Part shown: in pieces, positions 1-7,922 of the stretch
Position numbering within the stretch: the stretch's first letter is position 1
Layout: every line of letters begins with the position of its first letter
Assembly (NCBI GenBank): GCA_031255955.1
Contig: JAIRRO010000071.1
Span: 1-26,109 of the forward strand
DNA from: Oscillospiraceae bacterium
GTDB lineage: Bacteria > Bacillota > Clostridia > Oscillospirales > Oscillospiraceae
Length of the DNA stretch: 26,109 bases
Direction of reading: 5' to 3'
The notes under the pieces: generated by a model
What the model was told of the DNA's origin: nothing
Seen by the model: the letters and a program-made list of their open reading frames with translations, nothing else
Database searches by the model: none
Program-made: the position numbers and the translations under genes

Positions 1-1
1 G

Positions 2-157
2 AGTTTATCGGACTCGACAACGGGTGAGAGCTTATCCTCCGATTCTGCCGCAGCCATAAATCATATGTATGTGACGGCGGCGGACGGCGACAGCCTGCGG
101 GCTGATTCCGACCTTGTTACTCTGCTGGTTCGCGGAAAACACGAAATTACTAGTTGA
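2..157 (+). CDS. C-terminal end of an unknown protein (cut by window start)
   Basis: The second frame is open from the window edge to a TGA at 155-157, giving the last 51 residues of a protein. The visible part has a Ser/Asp-rich stretch (SLSDSTTGESLSSDSAAAI) and ends in DSDLVTLLVRGKHEITS. It is followed at once by a strong terminator hairpin (168-209), which supports this being the true end of a gene. There is too little sequence to recognise a family and I make no functional call. It reads in the same direction as the hypothetical gene at 220. Confidence 0.55.
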   Translation, partial: SLSDSTTGESLSSDSAAAINHMYVTAADGDSLRADSDLVTLLVRGKHEITS

Positions 158-167
158 TTCATACGTC

Positions 168-209
168 AAAAATTCCACGCATAAGCTGATGCGTGGAATT
201 TTTCCTTTT
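168..209 (+). terminator. Intrinsic terminator with 15-bp perfect stem, just ahead of the next gene's ribosome site
   Basis: Bases 168-182 and 189-203 are perfect inverted complements around a 6-base loop (aagctg). The right arm runs into T-rich sequence (TTTTTCCTTTT, to 209). This is a textbook rho-independent terminator for the upstream gene. The Shine-Dalgarno GGAGG of the next gene begins at 210, so the hairpin also forms its immediate 5' leader and could attenuate it. Confidence 0.85.
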
Positions 210-219
210 GGAGGACGCT

Positions 220-894
220 ATGCAATCAACATTCACCGTAACGCGCGCCGGGAACACCCTCGGCGAGCTGTCTCTCGCGCAAAATGGAGCTATTACAGAG
301 CTTAATTATTCGGGATACGCGCCGGACAGCGAAAATATTTATCGGCTTGCCGCCGTCTGCGCCGGGGAATATGTGTCCCTCGGCGTCCCCGCGCCGTCCG
401 ACGCCGACGGCGGGCGGTTTGAGCTGAAAAAGAAGCTTTCAAAAAACGTCGTGCGCGAGCTGGGTTTTATCGAGCCGTCAGCCTTTGAGCTGATTCTTCC
501 CGGAGAAATATACTCTAAAGCGCCACCCGCGCCTGCTTCACCACCGCCGATTACGCCCTCGCCGTCTAAGCCAACACCACCTGTGCCGCCGACGACAAAA
601 TCCTCCGCGCAAAACAAAACACGCCCGGTTCAAAACGCTGCGCGATTGACAGAAAAATGGACGCCGGAGCCAAATCCCGAAAGGCTCTTTTCCGATGGTG
701 GCGCGGCGGCAATTACGGACGCCGTAAAGGGCGCGCTTTCGCGGCGTGAGAACGGCATAGTGTTCCTGGCGGCGCCCGTTTCAGAGGACGCGCCGTTTCC
801 GATGATGCCCGTGTTTTGCTTCGGTACACCGGAAACAATTGATGATGCCCGGTATCTTGTTTTTAAGCTGAAAAACGGCGCGCTCACCGCTTAG
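220..894 (+). CDS. Hypothetical protein with proline-rich linker
   Basis: This 224-aa protein starts at ATG 220, preceded by GGAGG at 210-214 with 5-nt spacing; an earlier in-frame ATG at 193 lies inside the terminator hairpin and is unlikely. I do not recognise the family. The sequence suggests two small folded parts, residues about 1-98 and about 150-224, joined by a linker at about 100-130 very rich in Pro, Ser and Thr (PPAPASPPPITPSPSKPTPP). There is no signal peptide, membrane helix or metal-binding motif. No promoter is evident between the upstream stop (157) and this start, so expression may need read-through of the 168-209 hairpin. Its TAG overlaps the recN stop by 4 bp in convergent orientation. 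Coding usage matches the neighbours, so it is probably real, function unknown. Confidence 0.7.
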   Translation: MQSTFTVTRAGNTLGELSLAQNGAITELNYSGYAPDSENIYRLAAVCAGEYVSLGVPAPSDADGGRFELKKKLSKNVVRELGFIEPSAFELILPGEIYSKAPPAPASPPPITPSPSKPTPPVPPTTKSSAQNKTRPVQNAARLTEKWTPEPNPERLFSDGGAAAITDAVKGALSRRENGIVFLAAPVSEDAPFPMMPVFCFGTPETIDDARYLVFKLKNGALTA

Positions 895-2621
895 GCGCGG
901 CGCGCCGCGCTGTGTTTCTTTTTGAACGCCTGCGCGGCGGCAAGCTGTTCGCGCGCCGCTTTTTTTGTGTTCTCCGTGATGTTGTCCCCGCCTGTCAGAC
1001 GTGATATTTCAAGCGCTCTGCCCTCTTCTTCAAGCGGCTCTATATGCGTTGCGGTGCGTCCGTTGCGCTCTGATTTTGTGATCTCAAAATGCGTGTCCGC
1101 CATCGCCGCTATCTGCGGCAAATGCGTGACGCACAGCACCTGACGTATCCGCGCCAGCTCGTGCAGCTTCTCTCCCACGCGCTGCGCCGCCACGCCCGAT
1201 ACGCCGGCGTCTATCTCGTCAAACACCGACACATCGACGCCGTCGCTCTCCGACAGCACGTTTTTCAGCGACAGCATAATGCGCGACAGCTCGCCCCCGG
1301 AGGCAATGCGGCTTATCCGTCCCGGTGCTTCTCCCGCGTTCGCGGACATCAAAAAGCGCGCGTCCTCCGCGCCCGACGCGGTCAGCTCGTTTTCCTCCCC
1401 GCCCCGGACAAGCTCCACCTCAAAGCTAACGCCGGGCATAGCCAACTGCGAAAGCTCCTCTGCCATACGGATGCGAATTTTATCCGCCGCCCGCCGCCGC
1501 GCCTTTGTCAGCTTTTCGGCAGCATTGCGCGCCGCAGCTAATCTCACCTCGCGCTCGCTTTCCAGCTTCAGGCGTCTTTCGTCGGAAAATTCGATATCCT
1601 CCAGTTCTTTTTTTATCCCGTCCAAAAATTCCGCGGCTTCGCGCTCTCCGCCGCCGTATTTGCGCGTCACGCGCGCGATAAGCGCAAGGCGCTCATTTAC
1701 CTCGTCAAGCTCTCCGGGATAAAAATCCAGTTTATTCAGCGCGTCGCGCAGTTCCTCCGCAATATCCTCCGCCGCGTACCGCGCGTCACGCGCGCGTGAG
1801 GCAAGCTCGTCAAATGCCTTGGAATACCCGGCGGCGCCCTCAAGGCTGCGCTCCGCGTCGCGCAAAAGCGCCGTTGCCCCGTATGTATCCTCCCTGCCGT
1901 ACAGGGCGGTGTAGGCGCCCTCAAAGGCTTCCGATATTTTAAGGGCGTTGCCGAGTATCGCGGCGCGCTCTGTAAGCTCTGCCGCTTCGCCCGGGGTTAT
2001 CTTCGCCGCTTCAAGCTCTTCTATCTGGCGGCGCAGTGTGTCCGCGCGTCGCTCGCGCTCCGATTCGTCGTCGATGATTGCGCGCAGCGCCCGCTGTGTC
2101 TCGCGGAGCGCGGAATATGCCTTCGTATATTCCGCAAGCGTGTCGTGATGACCGCCGAACGCGTCAAGGGACGCCAGATGCGTTTTTTCGTCAAGCAGTC
2201 GGCGTCCGTCGTTTTGCCCGTGAATATCAATCAGCAGCATACCCAACTCGCGCAGCTGCGCCACGCTGACAATGGCTCCGTTTACGCGGCAGGTGTTTTT
2301 CCCATCGATGGTCAGTCTGCGGGATATGATCAGCCCGCCGCCTTCTTCCGGCTCGATGCCGTTAGCTGCCAGCCAGCCTGTCACATTTCCCTCGCGCCCG
2401 TCGCCGGTTACGCCGGAAAACTCAGCCGTTACGGAGGCTGCCGACTCCCCGGAGCGCACAAGCTCACGCGCGGCGCGCCCACCCGCCGCGGCGGACAGCG
2501 CGTCCACGATGATGGATTTTCCGGCGCCCGTTTCCCCGGTAAGCACGTTAAGTCCCGCGCCGAATGTAATTTCCGCGCGTTCTATCAGCGCGACGTTTTC
2601 GATTTGCAGCGTTTCAAGCAT
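891..2621 (-). CDS. recN: DNA repair protein RecN
   Basis: RecN is an SMC-like ATPase that acts in double-strand-break repair on the nucleoid. The 576-aa product has the family's usual length. Walker A GETGAGKS is at residues 29-36, followed by a central charged region of coiled-coil character. The ABC signature appears near the C-terminus as ASGGELSR, followed by Walker B in VSVFDEIDAGVSG. The ATG start at 2621 gives the canonical N-terminus MLETLQIENVALIERAEI; its Shine-Dalgarno is weak, consistent with coupling to argR 28 bp upstream. It is the last gene of the OLE/oapA/dxs/tlyA/nadK/argR/recN operon, and argR-recN adjacency is common in Firmicutes. No terminator is seen; its stop overlaps the convergent gene at 220-894. 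Confidence 0.97.
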   Translation of the reverse strand: MLETLQIENVALIERAEITFGAGLNVLTGETGAGKSIIVDALSAAAGGRAARELVRSGESAASVTAEFSGVTGDGREGNVTGWLAANGIEPEEGGGLIISRRLTIDGKNTCRVNGAIVSVAQLRELGMLLIDIHGQNDGRRLLDEKTHLASLDAFGGHHDTLAEYTKAYSALRETQRALRAIIDDESERERRADTLRRQIEELEAAKITPGEAAELTERAAILGNALKISEAFEGAYTALYGREDTYGATALLRDAERSLEGAAGYSKAFDELASRARDARYAAEDIAEELRDALNKLDFYPGELDEVNERLALIARVTRKYGGGEREAAEFLDGIKKELEDIEFSDERRLKLESEREVRLAAARNAAEKLTKARRRAADKIRIRMAEELSQLAMPGVSFEVELVRGGEENELTASGAEDARFLMSANAGEAPGRISRIASGGELSRIMLSLKNVLSESDGVDVSVFDEIDAGVSGVAAQRVGEKLHELARIRQVLCVTHLPQIAAMADTHFEITKSERNGRTATHIEPLEEEGRALEISRLTGGDNITENTKKAAREQLAAAQAFKKKHSAARRA

Positions 2622-2649
2622 AGCCGTTTACCCGATCCCTTCACAGGCG

Positions 2650-3102
2650 TTATTTCAGCATCTCCTGAATTTCCTCGCTGAGGCTTACAGCCGCCTCTGT
2701 GTCGATCATCGCCAAAAACGCGGTGTCATCCCCCGCGATTGTGCCGACAAGGCTTTTTATTTTCATTCCGTCAATCGCGGAGCAGGCGGCGGGGGCAAGC
2801 CCCGGCAGCGTTTTCAGCACCACAATATTCTGCGCGGACGCAACGGAGGACACGCTTTCGCGAAATATCGTTTTCAGCCTGACGGAGTGATTCAGATCCT
2901 CCGCGCTGACCCCCGGCGCATATCGATATGTTCCGCGCGGTGTGAGCTCCTTTACCAGATGCAGCTCTTTAATATCGCGCGATACCGTCGCCTGCGTCGC
3001 ATAGACGCCGCTGTCTTTAAGGGCGTCGATCAGCTGATGCTGCGTTTCAACGTCCCTTGCCGCTAAAATTTTTAAAATTGCTTCCTGTCGTGACGCTTTC
3101 AA
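2650..3102 (-). CDS. argR: Arginine repressor ArgR
   Basis: ArgR is a hexameric arginine-sensing transcription factor that controls arginine biosynthesis and catabolism genes. The likely start is TTG at 3102, preceded by GGGGGA with 6-nt spacing, giving 150 aa (family about 150). The frame is open further upstream, but that extension lies inside nadK in another frame. The N-terminal winged helix-turn-helix includes the hallmark QATVSRDIKELHLVK; the C-terminal oligomerisation and arginine-binding domain includes the TIAGDDTAFLAMID segment with its conserved GDD. The TTG overlaps the nadK stop by 4 bp (TTGA), so the two are probably translationally coupled. It lies in the OLE operon directly before recN. 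Confidence 0.95.
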   Translation of the reverse strand: MKASRQEAILKILAARDVETQHQLIDALKDSGVYATQATVSRDIKELHLVKELTPRGTYRYAPGVSAEDLNHSVRLKTIFRESVSSVASAQNIVVLKTLPGLAPAACSAIDGMKIKSLVGTIAGDDTAFLAMIDTEAAVSLSEEIQEMLK

Positions 3103-3950
3103 TTTGATTCCCCCAGTTTTTCGCTTACGCGTTTGTAAAAGCTTCGTCCCGCAAGGCGCGCGAAGCATACGGTTTTCTTGGATTTTTTGATATTCAGTCT
3201 GTCTCCGCTTTTGACGATTCGCCTGTCCTTGCCGTCCGCCGTGAAAAACGCCGAATTCTTTTTCCCGGAGCCGACCTCCACCGAAACACGCCTGTCCGAT
3301 ACAAGCACATATGGCTTTGCCTCCAGATAATGCGCGCATATGGGCGTGATGATGATGTTTTGCGCCGTCGGCTCTACGATGGGTCCGCCCGCCGCCATGG
3401 AATACGCGGTTGAGCCTGTCGGCGTCGAGACAATCACGCCGTCACCCGCGAAGCTTGATATTTGATGCCCGTCACCGAAAATCGTGAGCTTCACGACCTT
3501 TCCCCCGCCGCTTAACACGGCGTCGTTTATCGCGATGTCACGCGCTATCGTCGTGCCGTTTCGCGTAAGCTCCGCCTCCAGCGTCATACGCCGCTCGCGC
3601 TTGAAGTCCCCGCGCAGAATTTCCGGTATGGCGTCAAGCTGCGACAGCTCAAGCTCCGCTAAAAAGCCCTTGCCACCCATATTTATTCCCAGCACCGGTG
3701 TTTCCGTTCCGACAACCAGCTTGGCGGCGCGCAGCATAGTCCCGTCGCCGCCGAAGGCGAGCATCAACTCCGCTTCCCTCAGCCACTCGGCGAGCTTTGC
3801 GCGCTCGGTTTGAATTTCACGCCCCTCAGCGTCCATCAGCGTCAAAATATGCGCCTCGACACCCGCGTCCTGCGCCATATCGGCAACGCGCCTTGTTACC
3901 TCTAAGCCGTCGTCGCGTCGGGCGTTTGCGCACAGCACGATACTTTTCAT
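3099..3950 (-). CDS. nadK: NAD kinase
   Basis: NAD kinase phosphorylates NAD to NADP, the only known route to cytosolic NADP. The 283-aa product carries the family's GGDGT motif at residues 67-71 (FGGDGTMLRAAK), the Asn-Asp substrate motif in INDAVLSGG, and the glycine-rich block SFAGDGVIVSTPTGSTAYS. The ATG at 3950 overlaps the tlyA stop (ATGA), and the stop overlaps the argR TTG, so it is tightly embedded in the operon. The tlyA-nadK-argR-recN order is common in Clostridia. Confidence 0.96.
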   Translation of the reverse strand: MKSIVLCANARRDDGLEVTRRVADMAQDAGVEAHILTLMDAEGREIQTERAKLAEWLREAELMLAFGGDGTMLRAAKLVVGTETPVLGINMGGKGFLAELELSQLDAIPEILRGDFKRERRMTLEAELTRNGTTIARDIAINDAVLSGGGKVVKLTIFGDGHQISSFAGDGVIVSTPTGSTAYSMAAGGPIVEPTAQNIIITPICAHYLEAKPYVLVSDRRVSVEVGSGKKNSAFFTADGKDRRIVKSGDRLNIKKSKKTVCFARLAGRSFYKRVSEKLGESN

Positions 3951-4801
3951 CGGGCGGCTCCTTTCATCGCGGCTAGCTTCGCCGCAGCTTCGTCTGTCAG
4001 TGTGCTGTGGGCTTCCTGCACTATCGCGTCGATATCGATATCCGGAATGTCAATATCAGAATCGGTGTTCGGCGGCTTCAGGTATCCCAAAAATTCGATA
4101 TTGCCCTCCGGTCCGCGTATCGGTGAGTGCGTTATGCCCGCCGCCATAAAACCCGCGCCGCTCGCGTTCTTCAAAAACGTCCGCAGAACCTCCGCGTGGG
4201 TTTCCGGCTCGCGCACAACACCGCGCTTGCCCACCTTCTCGCGCCCCGCCTCAAACTGCGGCTTTATCAGGCACACCGCGTCACCGGTTGGTGTGAGAAC
4301 GCTTTTCACCGCCGGGAGTATGAGCGCAAGCGATATGAACGACACATCGATAACGGCAAGCTCCGGCGCTCTCGGGAACATTTCGGGCGTAAGATTCCGC
4401 GCGTTCACGCGCTCGCGGCAGATAACACGAGCATCGCTCCGCAGACTCCACGCCAGCTGCCCGTATCCGACGTCCACGGCGTAAACAAGCTCCGCCCCGC
4501 GTTGCAAAAGACAGTCCGTAAAGCCGCCGGAGGACGCCCCGCAATCAAGACAGACGCGCCCCGTCGGGTCAACGCCGAAAAAATCAAGCGCGCGCTCCAG
4601 CGTATATCCCCCGCGCGAAACGAAGCGGCGCACCGGCGCGCGAACCTCTATCGCGGCGTCTTCATAAATCTGCGCTCCGGGCTTGTCCGAGCGGCGTCCG
4701 TCCACAAAGACATCCCCCGCCATAACAATGGATTTCGCCAGCTCGCGCCCCGAAATCAACCCCCGCTCCACAAGGAGCGCGTCAAGACGCATCTTTTGCA
4801 C
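3947..4801 (-). CDS. tlyA: TlyA family rRNA 2'-O-methyltransferase / S4-domain protein
   Basis: TlyA family proteins join an N-terminal S4 RNA-binding domain (about residues 4-64, MRLDALLVERGLISGRELAK...) to an FtsJ-like Rossmann methyltransferase domain with the SAM-binding loop LDCGASSGGFTDCLL. Characterised members 2'-O-methylate 16S and 23S rRNA. I prefer GTG at 4801 because GGAGG lies 6 nt upstream; the next Met (4792) has only a poor site. This gives 284 aa and a 20-bp overlap with the end of dxs. The C-terminus carries an unusual acidic low-complexity insert (DSDIDIPDIDID) before a final helix. The tlyA gene follows the OLE/oapA pair in known OLE neighbourhoods, which supports the OLE call upstream. 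Confidence 0.93.
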   Translation of the reverse strand: MQKMRLDALLVERGLISGRELAKSIVMAGDVFVDGRRSDKPGAQIYEDAAIEVRAPVRRFVSRGGYTLERALDFFGVDPTGRVCLDCGASSGGFTDCLLQRGAELVYAVDVGYGQLAWSLRSDARVICRERVNARNLTPEMFPRAPELAVIDVSFISLALILPAVKSVLTPTGDAVCLIKPQFEAGREKVGKRGVVREPETHAEVLRTFLKNASGAGFMAAGITHSPIRGPEGNIEFLGYLKPPNTDSDIDIPDIDIDAIVQEAHSTLTDEAAAKLAAMKGAAR

Positions 4802-6650
4802 GGCATACCTCCAGAACGGCGCGGCAAACGCCCTCGGCGTCAATCCCGCGCAGCCGCCGCAGCTCGTTTACGCCACCGCCGGGCAGACTTGCTTCCCCGA
4901 CAGATAAAATTTCGGCGTACCCCGGAACGCTGCCGCGCCGCGCCATCCTCGCCAAAACGCGCTCTCCCACGGCGCCCGCCTCCGCTGAGTCCTCCAAAAT
5001 GACAATCGCGCCCGTTTTAGCGGCGGAGCGCTCTATATCGTCCGTATCCAGCGGGGCAAGCACGCCCAATTTGATTATCTCCGCGGAAACGCCGCGGTCA
5101 GAGAGCATCTCCGCCGCGCGCAGCGCTACATTTATCATTATCCCGTATGTGACAATCGTCACGTCCGCGCCCTCGCGCAGACACAGCGCCGCCCTGTCCG
5201 CCGTTTCTCCGCCGCCCTTATACGCGCCCTCCGCGCCCTTGGGATAGCGCACAGCTACGGGTCCCGTGTCGCACTGTATCGCCCGCGTCAGCATAGCCCG
5301 CAGCTCGGCGAGGCTTGACGGGGCATATATCTTCATCCCCGGCACGGTGGCAAGAAACGCCGCGTCATAAATCCCCTGATGCGTCTCGCCGTCGCCGGGT
5401 ACGATGCCCGCCCTGTCCACAGCGAACACGGCGCGCGCGCCGGACAAGGCTATATCATGCAAAAGCATATCATAAGAGCGCTGCAGGAACGTGGAATACA
5501 CAGCAAACACAGGCAGGGCGCCACCGGCTGCCAGCCCCGCCGCCATAGCGGCGGCGTGACCCTCCGCAATGCCGACGTCAAACAGCCGCTCCGGAAATCG
5601 CTCCGCGAAATCGGCAAGCCCCGTGCCGGACATCATCGCCGCCGTGATGGCGACAACGCGACCGTCGCGCTCAGCCAGCTCTGTCAGCGTCTTTCCGAAA
5701 ACGGAGGAAAATGTCTCTGTCGCCGTGCCGCACACGCCGGTGTCGATATCAAACACCGATACGCCGTGATAGACGTCCGGCGTAGCCTCTGACGGGGCAT
5801 AGCCGCGCCCCTTTTGCGTCACTGTATGAATTAATACAGGCGCGTTTTGCGCCTTCGCGCGGCGCAGCGCCAAGCATAGCTCACCGATATCGTGTCCGTC
5901 AACGGGACCGATATATGAAAAGCCCATTTCCTCAAACATACTGCAATGCAGTATCGCGTGCTTCAGTGCGGTTTTTATGGCGTGGGTGATTCGATACAGC
6001 GCCCGCCCGCCGGGTATGCGCTCTAATATTCGTTTGTATGCGCTTTTGAAGTTCAGATACGACGGCTTTAACCTGAGTCGGGAAAGATACCGCGCCATAC
6101 CGCCCACGTTTTTCGTTATGGACATCCCGTTGTCATTGAGTACGACAATCATCGGCTCTCCCGCGCATCCCGCGTCGCACAGCGCCTCATAAGCAAGCCC
6201 GCCCGTCAGCGCACCGTCTCCGATAAGCGCCAGCACGCTGTGGCTCTCTCCGCGCATCGTGCGCGCGCGGGCAAGTCCCAGCGCCACGGAAACGGAATTG
6301 GAAGCATGCCCCGCGATAAACGCGTCATATTCGCTTTCCGTGGGCTTCGGGAAGCCCGAAAGCCCGCCGAGCTTTCGCAGGGAGCAAAAGCGCTCTCTCC
6401 TGCCCGTTAGTATTTTATGCACATAGCATTGATGTCCCACGTCGAAAACGAGCTTATCGCGCGATAAATCAAACTCGCGGTGCAGCGCGACGGTAAGCTC
6501 CGCGATGCCGAGATTTGACGCCAAATGCCCGCCCGTCTCTGAGACGCTTTTCAGCAAAAATTCGCGCAGCTCGCCGCACAGAGCGTGCGCCTCCGGCAGT
6601 GATAAATCCGCAAGCTCACGCGGGGAATTGATTTTATCTAATATGCTCAA
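4782..6650 (-). CDS. dxs: 1-deoxy-D-xylulose-5-phosphate synthase
   Basis: Dxs condenses pyruvate and glyceraldehyde-3-phosphate using thiamine diphosphate, the first step of the non-mevalonate isoprenoid pathway. TTG at 6650 gives 622 aa starting MSILDKINSP, the usual Dxs N-terminus; GGGGTG lies just upstream. A further TTG at 6665 is possible but falls at the ribosome site. Visible motifs are GHLASNLG, the thiamine-diphosphate motif GDGALTGG (144-151) with LNDNGMS, the transketolase pyrimidine-domain segment DRAGIVPGDGETHQG, and a C-terminal transketolase domain. The gene begins 21 bp after the oapA stop, so it is cotranscribed with OLE and oapA. An isoprenoid gene beside OLE is a recurring feature of that RNA class. 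Confidence 0.96.
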   Translation of the reverse strand: MSILDKINSPRELADLSLPEAHALCGELREFLLKSVSETGGHLASNLGIAELTVALHREFDLSRDKLVFDVGHQCYVHKILTGRRERFCSLRKLGGLSGFPKPTESEYDAFIAGHASNSVSVALGLARARTMRGESHSVLALIGDGALTGGLAYEALCDAGCAGEPMIVVLNDNGMSITKNVGGMARYLSRLRLKPSYLNFKSAYKRILERIPGGRALYRITHAIKTALKHAILHCSMFEEMGFSYIGPVDGHDIGELCLALRRAKAQNAPVLIHTVTQKGRGYAPSEATPDVYHGVSVFDIDTGVCGTATETFSSVFGKTLTELAERDGRVVAITAAMMSGTGLADFAERFPERLFDVGIAEGHAAAMAAGLAAGGALPVFAVYSTFLQRSYDMLLHDIALSGARAVFAVDRAGIVPGDGETHQGIYDAAFLATVPGMKIYAPSSLAELRAMLTRAIQCDTGPVAVRYPKGAEGAYKGGGETADRAALCLREGADVTIVTYGIMINVALRAAEMLSDRGVSAEIIKLGVLAPLDTDDIERSAAKTGAIVILEDSAEAGAVGERVLARMARRGSVPGYAEILSVGEASLPGGGVNELRRLRGIDAEGVCRAVLEVCRAKDAS

Positions 6651-6671
6651 CCTTTCACCCCGCAAAACGAA

Positions 6672-7208
6672 TTAGCCCGAAGCGCTGTTGTTTCTTGAAA
6701 ATATGCTTATTATCTTTCCGATTCTAAGCAGAATAGCGTTTGTGCGCGAAATGGCAAGCAACTTCCCCGCCGCCTTTCCGCCAATCGTCGCCGCCGTGAC
6801 AGCAGCTGAAATCAGGAGCTGCGCCACAATTTCACTCACCGAAAATCCGGCTGATAACCGCGCCGCCACAAGCGCCGCCGTCGTGCCGCTGATTATCCCC
6901 GCAATATCGCCGACAACATCGTTGCAGACTGAGGAAACCTTTCCGGCGTTTTTGATGAGTCGTATCGCCTCTGCCGCGCCGCGCTCTCTGTGCGCCGCCA
7001 TCGAGTGGAACGGCGCCTCCGACGCGGACGTCGCCGCCACCCCGATAATATCGAATATTATACCAAGCGCGATGAAAATTACAAGCGCGGATATCGCCGC
7101 TATATATCCGGCGTTTCCGAGAACCCTTGACGAGACAAGCGTAAACACCATCGATGCGGCGACGCTCGTACACGTTATTTTGATAATCCAGCCTTTGCTG
7201 CCCTTCAT
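6672..7208 (-). CDS. oapA: OapA, OLE-associated integral membrane protein
   Basis: This 178-aa protein has about four hydrophobic helices (about residues 8-27, 36-58, 102-118 and 124-146), a basic start (MKGSKGWIIK) and a basic C-terminal region. The central part, GVAATSASEAPFHSMAA then CNDVVGDIAG, contains an Asp-x-x-x-Asp pair (D97, D101) in a hydrophobic setting, a feature I associate with OapA. Size, topology and position directly 3' of a large structured non-coding RNA and before dxs/tlyA/argR/recN match OapA. OapA dimerises, binds OLE RNA and holds it at the membrane; in Bacillus halodurans the complex affects tolerance to cold, alcohol and magnesium stress. The ATG at 7208 follows AAAGGATG. 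The identification rests on recalled family features and context, not a database search. Confidence 0.88.
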   Translation of the reverse strand: MKGSKGWIIKITCTSVAASMVFTLVSSRVLGNAGYIAAISALVIFIALGIIFDIIGVAATSASEAPFHSMAAHRERGAAEAIRLIKNAGKVSSVCNDVVGDIAGIISGTTAALVAARLSAGFSVSEIVAQLLISAAVTAATIGGKAAGKLLAISRTNAILLRIGKIISIFSRNNSASG

Positions 7209-7236
7209 TTGTCATCCTTTAGCCATATGCTTTCGC

Positions 7237-7256
7237 GTAGCAATGTGTAGCAATGT
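7237..7256 (-). repeat. Two tandem copies of a 10-bp unit between OLE RNA and oapA
   Basis: The plus strand reads GTAGCAATGT twice in direct succession, 29 bp upstream of the oapA start. The copies are identical. It lies after the last strong OLE hairpin, in the RNA-to-oapA spacer; copy number would change the distance between the RNA and the oapA ribosome site. No function is known. Confidence 0.7.
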
Positions 7257-7261
7257 GCTTT

Positions 7262-7915
7262 TGCGGCGGCGGACAAAGTAAATCTTACGGCTTAGGTCGG
7301 GCCGAATTTCTCCCGTGGCTGCCTCCCGTTGCCGGTCAGGCGGTTTCCCATTAAAGCCCCGTCCCGCGCGTTGCCGCGTCGGTTGCCCGATTGCCACTCA
7401 GTCCGCACTGTAATCCCTTACCCGCCCGGCGCAACGCGCCGACAGCCTAGTCGTTTTCCGACACAGTCCAACCGTCTCTTAGCCTCTTTTGCAGAAAATA
7501 TTTCAAGGGGCGATCGCGCGGCGCGTCCGGCCAGACTCGCCTTTGCGTTAATTCCCCTATCCGCAGATTCCACTCAAGGCAGGCTACTCCGCACACAGCG
7601 GGCGTCCCGTTTGATAGAACGCTTCACCGCATTGCGGGTTTAATCCCGGTCCGTAAGCGGCTCGGGAATTTCACCCGGCAACCCACAGATACGGGTCTCC
7701 GCGCAAACAGGGTCGGATTTCCCATGCCATTGGAAAGCGCCCTGAGTACGCAAACGTCCGCGCGCCGCAAATGCAACGTCGCTCGCGTTTTCCCCCAGCA
7801 CCCACCCCAAACTGGGCGTTCAAAGCAAGCACAAGGGGTTTCACAGCTATGCCCTTCAAGGGATTTTTAGGCCCCTCCTGTTAGACGGCGGATCTGACTA
7901 GGATACTGTGCCGCT
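7262..7915 (-). ncRNA. ole: OLE (Ornate Large Extremophilic) RNA
   Basis: About 650 bases hold no credible protein but many nested inverted repeats. Examples on the minus strand are a helix between 7785-7793 and 7732-7740 (with bulges), a 6-bp stem 7427-7432/7436-7441, stems closed by GCAA tetraloops at 7367-7378 and 7321-7341, and two nested ACCC/GGGT pairings around 7675-7715. The length fits OLE RNAs (about 600 nt). The element lies immediately 5' of oapA and upstream of dxs, tlyA, argR and recN, the known OLE neighbourhood. A sigma-A promoter puts the 5' end near 7915. The 3' end is uncertain: strong structure ends about 7280-7320, and the RNA is probably processed from or continuous with the oapA message. 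The RNase P signature GAGGAAAGTCC is absent. A covariance-model search would be decisive. Confidence 0.85.
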
Positions 7916-7922
7916 GAACTCC

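Noticed and set aside
4127..5002. Long plus-strand frame across tlyA and dxs
   Set aside because: Arg/His/Pro-rich shadow without a ribosome site or recognisable domain; both genes on the other strand are clear.
7329..7859. Open frames at 7329-7643 (+) and 7671-7859 (-) within the RNA region
   Set aside because: They are Arg/Pro-rich, have no ribosome sites or family likeness, and cross the stem-forming segments. They are chance frames in G+C-rich DNA.
7262..7915. Possible RNase P RNA, tmRNA or rRNA fragment
   Set aside because: The RNase P core GAGGAAAGTCC and its partner GGCTTA-type end are not present. No tmRNA tag frame or CCA-type acceptor is seen and no rRNA landmarks are recognisable. 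Context with oapA, dxs and recN fits OLE instead.
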